A stretch of DNA of 17,852 nt from CAMCXT01 sp046302715 (GTDB taxonomy: Bacteria > Bacteroidota > Bacteroidia > M30B66). A program made the translations under genes and the position numbers. The notes below the pieces were generated by a model, which was not told the DNA's origin, ran no database searches, and saw only the letters and a program-made list of their open reading frames with translations. Every line of letters starts with the position of its first letter. The stretch's first letter is position 1. Of the stretch, positions 14,465 through 17,852 are shown piece after piece. The stretch is from positions 1 to 17,852 of the forward strand of contig JBKCHQ010000130.1 in the NCBI GenBank assembly GCA_046302715.1. The letters run 5' to 3'.

Positions 14465-14768
14465 CTGTAAACCCTTATTGGAAAGCATATTATATGAAAT
14501 AATAACCATTAAGCTGACAGGCAATTATAAAACTATTATCTAACGCTTCGAGTTTTATTTTTTCCAACCCACTTTTTTTAAAACAATATTAATCTGCCGC
14601 AGATTGACTCATTGGGCTTTATAAAAAATATCTTTATCGATACATTAATGAATTATAAATTAAAAGGACAAGAATAACTATTCGGCAATCAAAAAATCTG
14701 AATTATATATTTCTATCTATGCACAGCCCCCAATCGTTCCTTCTTGAAATGTTGGAATAGGAAATTAT

Positions 14769-16214
14769 TTAATTCTTCTTAAATCGAGATAGGGTTAATT
14801 TCAATTCGGGGTAATACGTTAGCCCAATGGCGACCATGCTACCGGTTAACAATATTGCCTGCAATGGCCAGCTAAAGGTATGCGATACCTGCCAAATGGC
14901 TACCTGCGCACCAATAAATAAGAGGGGCAATACGATTAATTTAAGCATATTGAATTTGAAGTAAAACCGCACCCGCACAAAAATCCATAAGAAAAACACC
15001 TGAACGCCTTTAACAATAATATTAGCAAATACAGCCCCTTCAACTCCATAATTTTTTGCCATATACCAGGTAAGTGGAATTTGAATTGCAGCCGAACAGG
15101 CGAATATCATCGGCAAGAGATTCGTTCTTTTCAGATACAATAGTGGGGATAAAAAATAATGGTAGATCCCTCTGAGCACAAATCCGCTCAGCAATAAATT
15201 GATGAGTATGAGCGAAGGATAAAATGCCTCATTTTTTACAAAAAGCGGCACTGCCAATGGGATTGCCAAGGCAAACAATGCCGCAAGAATAATGCACACT
15301 GCCGTAAATCCGTTAAAATACCTATTGGTTTCAATTGATGTGGAGTTGGTACCCTCTTTTTTCCAAAGCATAAAAACAGGAGGATTCACCGCAGCCATAA
15401 GTCCGTTTTGCAGCAACTCAATCACCATGGCACAACGTAATGCAAAATCGAAAAGCCCTACCATTTCTGCATCCAATACCGAGTTTATGATGTATCGGTC
15501 GATATTGGCCAGAATCCATATCATGAGCATATACATCACATAGGGCGCACAAAATTTATTAAGGTCTTTTAATGCGCCGGTAGTTAAGCGTATGCCGTAA
15601 TTTCGGCCTAAATAAATGAGCGCCAGCGCGGCAATACCAACCCCCGAAAGCACCCTTCCCCAAATAGGACCGGTGAGTTCGCCCGGATATTTGTAGAGGC
15701 CGATAAGCGAGATGCATACCGTTAGAACCAAATTAAACAGGTTGTATAAAAAATACGTCCATGCTTGCTGTCGGTACACCAGTAAATTGGTAGCAACTTT
15801 AAAGATGCCATTAAGTACCCCTACCACCACAGAGAGTATGCCCCAAGGGAAAAAATTTAGGTTCCCTTCGTGGTTAAAACTGAGATCGAATAAGGGTTTG
15901 CCCAGGAGCAATCCGAACAAAACAATGCCACATCCAATCATGAGCAACAAACCACTTACTTCGGCCACCAGTCGTTTCGATTTTTCGGCATCGTGTTGCA
16001 GCTCCAGGTAGTGAATGCCCAAATATGCATCGAGCGCATAGGTGGTAAACAATTGAATAAACAAGCTAAATGCTACATAAAGCATGAGAATGCCGTAGGT
16101 TTCAAGTGCCAGTAAATCGGTATAAAAGGGTAACAGCAACAGGCCCGATGCCATAGGCATGGCCCCTCCCATGGTGTAAAGCAACGACGATTTTATGAAG
16201 CGGCCCGATATCAT
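14769..16214 (-). CDS. Polysaccharide flippase (Wzx-type, MATE/MVF superfamily)
   Basis: A 481-residue inner-membrane protein with about 12-14 hydrophobic helices and no large soluble domain. It opens with FIKSSLLYTMGGAMPMASGLLLLPFYTDLL, a typical start for polysaccharide biosynthesis/export proteins in which the GxxxP/LLLPFYT region lies in helix 1. Another mark is WILANIDRYIINSVLDAEMVGLFDFALR around residue 235-260, a family pattern (xxxxDRxxIxxxLxxxxxGxY). It is expected to flip undecaprenyl-linked oligosaccharide to the periplasm for assembly. The start codon shares four bases (ATGA) with the stop of the upstream glycosyltransferase, a sign of translational coupling. It is the last gene of the cluster on this strand. 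The sugar carried is unknown. Confidence 0.9.
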   Translation of the reverse strand: MISGRFIKSSLLYTMGGAMPMASGLLLLPFYTDLLALETYGILMLYVAFSLFIQLFTTYALDAYLGIHYLELQHDAEKSKRLVAEVSGLLLMIGCGIVLFGLLLGKPLFDLSFNHEGNLNFFPWGILSVVVGVLNGIFKVATNLLVYRQQAWTYFLYNLFNLVLTVCISLIGLYKYPGELTGPIWGRVLSGVGIAALALIYLGRNYGIRLTTGALKDLNKFCAPYVMYMLMIWILANIDRYIINSVLDAEMVGLFDFALRCAMVIELLQNGLMAAVNPPVFMLWKKEGTNSTSIETNRYFNGFTAVCIILAALFALAIPLAVPLFVKNEAFYPSLILINLLLSGFVLRGIYHYFLSPLLYLKRTNLLPMIFACSAAIQIPLTWYMAKNYGVEGAVFANIIVKGVQVFFLWIFVRVRFYFKFNMLKLIVLPLLFIGAQVAIWQVSHTFSWPLQAILLTGSMVAIGLTYYPELKLTLSRFKKN

Positions 16215-17368
16215 GCCTTATATAGACTTAACCAGGAATTGATATTTTTCTCCCAGCTGCTAAGTTGCCAGATTGCCGCAGCATTTTGTGCAGCATATTC
16301 AGAAGGGAATGCTCCTTTTGAAATAATTTTAAGCAATGCATCCCCCAGCATTTCAACGCGGTCAATTTTTATCATCTTAACGTCCAATTCATCAAAGATA
16401 GCATAAGGAAGCCAGCTGCCCGTAATTACATGACTGCCTGCAAATAAGGATTCCTGCATAGAGCCCGACAGCTGGTCGGTGCGCTGCAACTGCACCATAA
16501 TGTCGGTGACATAGCGCAATTCAGCCAATTGTTGGTCGCTTAAATATGCAGTAATAGTGCTGTACCTTAATCCTGATTGCTGTAATAGGTTTTCGATGTG
16601 TTTTTTTCGTTCTAAACCTGCATTTGAGCTTATGGGAAATATGAAGCGTACCTCGGGTGGAATTTCATTTTTAATTTTAATCAAGGCTTCAATCATGGTC
16701 TCGTGTTGCTGATTTGCCGAGGCGTTATATCCACATACCACCAAAAGATCCTGCAGCCCAAATCCTAACGAGGCCTTAATTGCGGCTTTATCCTTACCAG
16801 AAAGCTGTTTTAACGTATCGAGCGGACTCAAGCCAAATCGACATAGTTTGAATTTGCTGTCGGCTATTTTAAATGCTTGTTGTACGGCTAACGCTGTTTT
16901 CTGATTGGCTGCAGTTACTGCATCGGCATGGACCACTATTTTGCTGATTAGACGCAATATTAAAGGGGATGAGGCATAATAATCGCTGCCAAAAAAACTG
17001 ATCACAAAATGATTCGTAAGTGACCGTATCATGTATCGTGAGGCAAAATAGCCAACATCGCAGAAAAGCATATGAACGGCATCGTAGCGGTAATTAATCT
17101 TTGAAATGAGTTGCCTAAAGCCCAACATCATACTGAGCAGCTTGAGTCCTTTTATTCGTGCTAAATAACCGGGCTGTTCTAATGCCCAAATTTGATTAAA
17201 GGGGCCAGGGTCTAATGCGGCATCCAATGGTGCTGCCGAAACAATATCAATGATGGTGCTGGGGCGTTGTTTTTTTACCTCAAGGGCCAGATTGCGAATG
17301 AGGGGACTGTTAACATTGCCCAGGTATAATAACCGGGCCGCGGTGGCATTACCTGCTTCGTTGTTCAA
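16211..17368 (-). CDS. GT-B fold glycosyltransferase of a surface polysaccharide cluster
   Basis: A 385-residue soluble or membrane-associated protein with two Rossmann-like halves. N-terminal half: RLLYLGNVNSPLIRNLALEV (12-31) and VISFFGSDYY (122-131). C-terminal half: LLVVCGYNASANQQHETMIEAL (208-229), where GT-B enzymes place the nucleotide-binding loop, RFIFPIS, a YLSDQQLAELRYVTDIMVQLQ segment, and DQLSGSMQESLFAGSHVITG (298-317), corresponding to the region holding the E-x7-E donor site of GT4 enzymes. The GYNASANQQH loop recalls the Fuc4NAc transferase (WecF-like) loop, but that link is loose. It overlaps the nucleotidyltransferase gene by 20 bases and the flippase gene by four, so all three are likely one transcript. 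Donor and acceptor cannot be assigned. Confidence 0.8.
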   Translation of the reverse strand: MNNEAGNATAARLLYLGNVNSPLIRNLALEVKKQRPSTIIDIVSAAPLDAALDPGPFNQIWALEQPGYLARIKGLKLLSMMLGFRQLISKINYRYDAVHMLFCDVGYFASRYMIRSLTNHFVISFFGSDYYASSPLILRLISKIVVHADAVTAANQKTALAVQQAFKIADSKFKLCRFGLSPLDTLKQLSGKDKAAIKASLGFGLQDLLVVCGYNASANQQHETMIEALIKIKNEIPPEVRFIFPISSNAGLERKKHIENLLQQSGLRYSTITAYLSDQQLAELRYVTDIMVQLQRTDQLSGSMQESLFAGSHVITGSWLPYAIFDELDVKMIKIDRVEMLGDALLKIISKGAFPSEYAAQNAAAIWQLSSWEKNINSWLSLYKA

Positions 17369-17852
17369 AGCTCTTTAAGGTTTGTTGGTATTCATTCCAT
17401 TCGCCGATATCGAACCACGATTTTTCGCTAACCGGAAAAACGCCGGTCTTACCGCCGCGCTGTTTTACCTTATCAATTAATTCGGTGATGTGGAAAAACG
17501 TATTGTTAGGAATATCATCGAGTACAGATGGTTCTAACACATACATCCCGCTGTTGATAATGTAAGTGATTTCGGGTTTTTCTTTCATGGAAAGAAGCTG
17601 GCCGCCTTCGCCCATTTCAATGGTCCCGTAAGGTATTTTATAATGCCTCAGCGAGCCTACCAAGGTAATTTCGTTGCCCTGTTCTTTGTGGTAATTGTAG
17701 ATGTCGCGGTAATCCTGGTCAATAAGTATGTCGCAATTGGATACAAAAAAAGTGGAGTTCAGCACATTTTTTAACAGATAGATGGAGCCTGCCGTACCCA
17801 AGGGCTGGTCTTCCATAAAATAATGCACCGCGTAGTTTCGGTCTTTTAAATG
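17349..17852 (-). CDS. Sugar-phosphate nucleotidyltransferase, partial
   Basis: The frame is open to the right edge (HLKDRNYAV precedes the GTG at 17828), so the N-terminus with the GxGTRLxP loop is outside the window. The 167 visible residues show the NTP_transferase pattern: MEDQPLGTAGSIYLLKN, FFVSNCDILIDQDY with the metal-binding Asp in NCD, GSLRHYKIPYGTIEM, MKEKPEITYIINSGMYVLEP, and a closing SWFDIGEWNEYQQTL. These enzymes join a sugar 1-phosphate to a nucleotide to make the activated donor. The close spacing of PLGTAG and NCD and the FFHITELIDKVKQRGGKTGVFPV part resemble the group with an N-terminal CBS pair (PtmE/LegF neighbourhood types), but this is a recollection and the needed N-terminus is not visible. 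Confidence 0.88.
   Translation of the reverse strand, partial: HLKDRNYAVHYFMEDQPLGTAGSIYLLKNVLNSTFFVSNCDILIDQDYRDIYNYHKEQGNEITLVGSLRHYKIPYGTIEMGEGGQLLSMKEKPEITYIINSGMYVLEPSVLDDIPNNTFFHITELIDKVKQRGGKTGVFPVSEKSWFDIGEWNEYQQTLKSFEQRSR

Larger units (their letters stand above)
14301..14768. other. Gene-poor, AT-rich interval between the accessory block and the polysaccharide cluster
   Basis: Besides the 27-codon ORF, no coding frame is convincing on either strand. The interval has a near-repeat AAGTTTTGTGCTT (14394-14406) and AAAGTTTGTGCTT (14412-14424), a five-base stem ACAGC/GCTGT (14448-14452 with 14464-14468), and the inverted repeat listed separately. T-rich stretches occur around 14555-14580. 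It must contain the ends of two converging transcripts, but no strong intrinsic terminator was found. It may be debris from insertion or deletion. Confidence 0.5.

Noticed and set aside
14426..14520. Direct repeat GCTGACAG at 14426-14433 and 14513-14520
   Set aside because: An eight-base repeat is expected about once or twice by chance in an interval of this size, and no element with matching ends lies between.
14301..14768. tRNA, CRISPR or other structured RNA in the gene-poor interval
   Set aside because: No cloverleaf, no regularly spaced repeats and no riboswitch-like conserved core could be found by eye; only short stems.

Overview
Organism: the window looks like a Bacteroidota chromosome, most likely from the flavobacterial side. 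Several start regions carry a TAnnTTTG box, the -7 element of Bacteroidota promoters, and starts lack purine-rich Shine-Dalgarno sequences. The tgt-LptF/G gene pair, a Tgt without the usual zinc cysteines, and the flavobacterial type of LolD and ECF sigma factor all fit. No rRNA, tRNA, CRISPR array or complete insertion sequence was seen. Layout, 1-11494 (ordinary core genes, about 45% GC by eye): the 3' part of a YyaL/DUF255 gene; a convergent SCO1/SenC copper chaperone; a forward run of a LolD-type ATPase, a secreted PD40 beta-propeller protein and a secreted M28 zinc peptidase with a PDZ domain; a convergent small secreted DUF4440/SnoaL-like protein whose stop overlaps the peptidase stop; an MFS exporter; a reverse pair of tgt and an LptF/LptG permease; then, from a compact divergent promoter region, a forward run of a membrane GT2 glycosyltransferase, an ECF sigma factor and rsmG, with overlapping or very short junctions. 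Layout, 11495-14768 (accessory block): composition drops (hand-counted 60-base lines give 32-37% GC against 47% inside rsmG). It holds a lone kinase-fold protein of the kind found in polyvalent phage and conjugative-element proteins, started by a GTG right after a TATCTTTG box; an attC-like imperfect inverted repeat just behind it; a two-gene unit of a potassium channel (Rossmann domain, two-helix pore with TVGYGD, RCK domain) and a protein resembling the glycine-rich-domain (GRDP/DUF1399-like) family; and 468 bases with no solid gene but a 27-codon ORF and short inverted repeats. Layout, 14769-17852 (reverse strand): the end of a surface polysaccharide cluster, read in the order sugar-phosphate nucleotidyltransferase (cut by the window end), GT-B glycosyltransferase and Wzx-type flippase, linked by 20-base and 4-base overlaps. 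How the genes work together: the core part combines envelope biogenesis (LolD, LptF/G-like permease, secreted peptidase and propeller protein, GT2) with translation upkeep (Tgt, RsmG). The polysaccharide cluster activates a sugar, transfers it and flips the lipid-linked unit. The accessory block between rsmG and the polysaccharide genes is the most likely site of something undescribed: the channel/GRDP pair is the best candidate, and the attC-like repeat suggests a possible means of arrival for the kinase-like gene.
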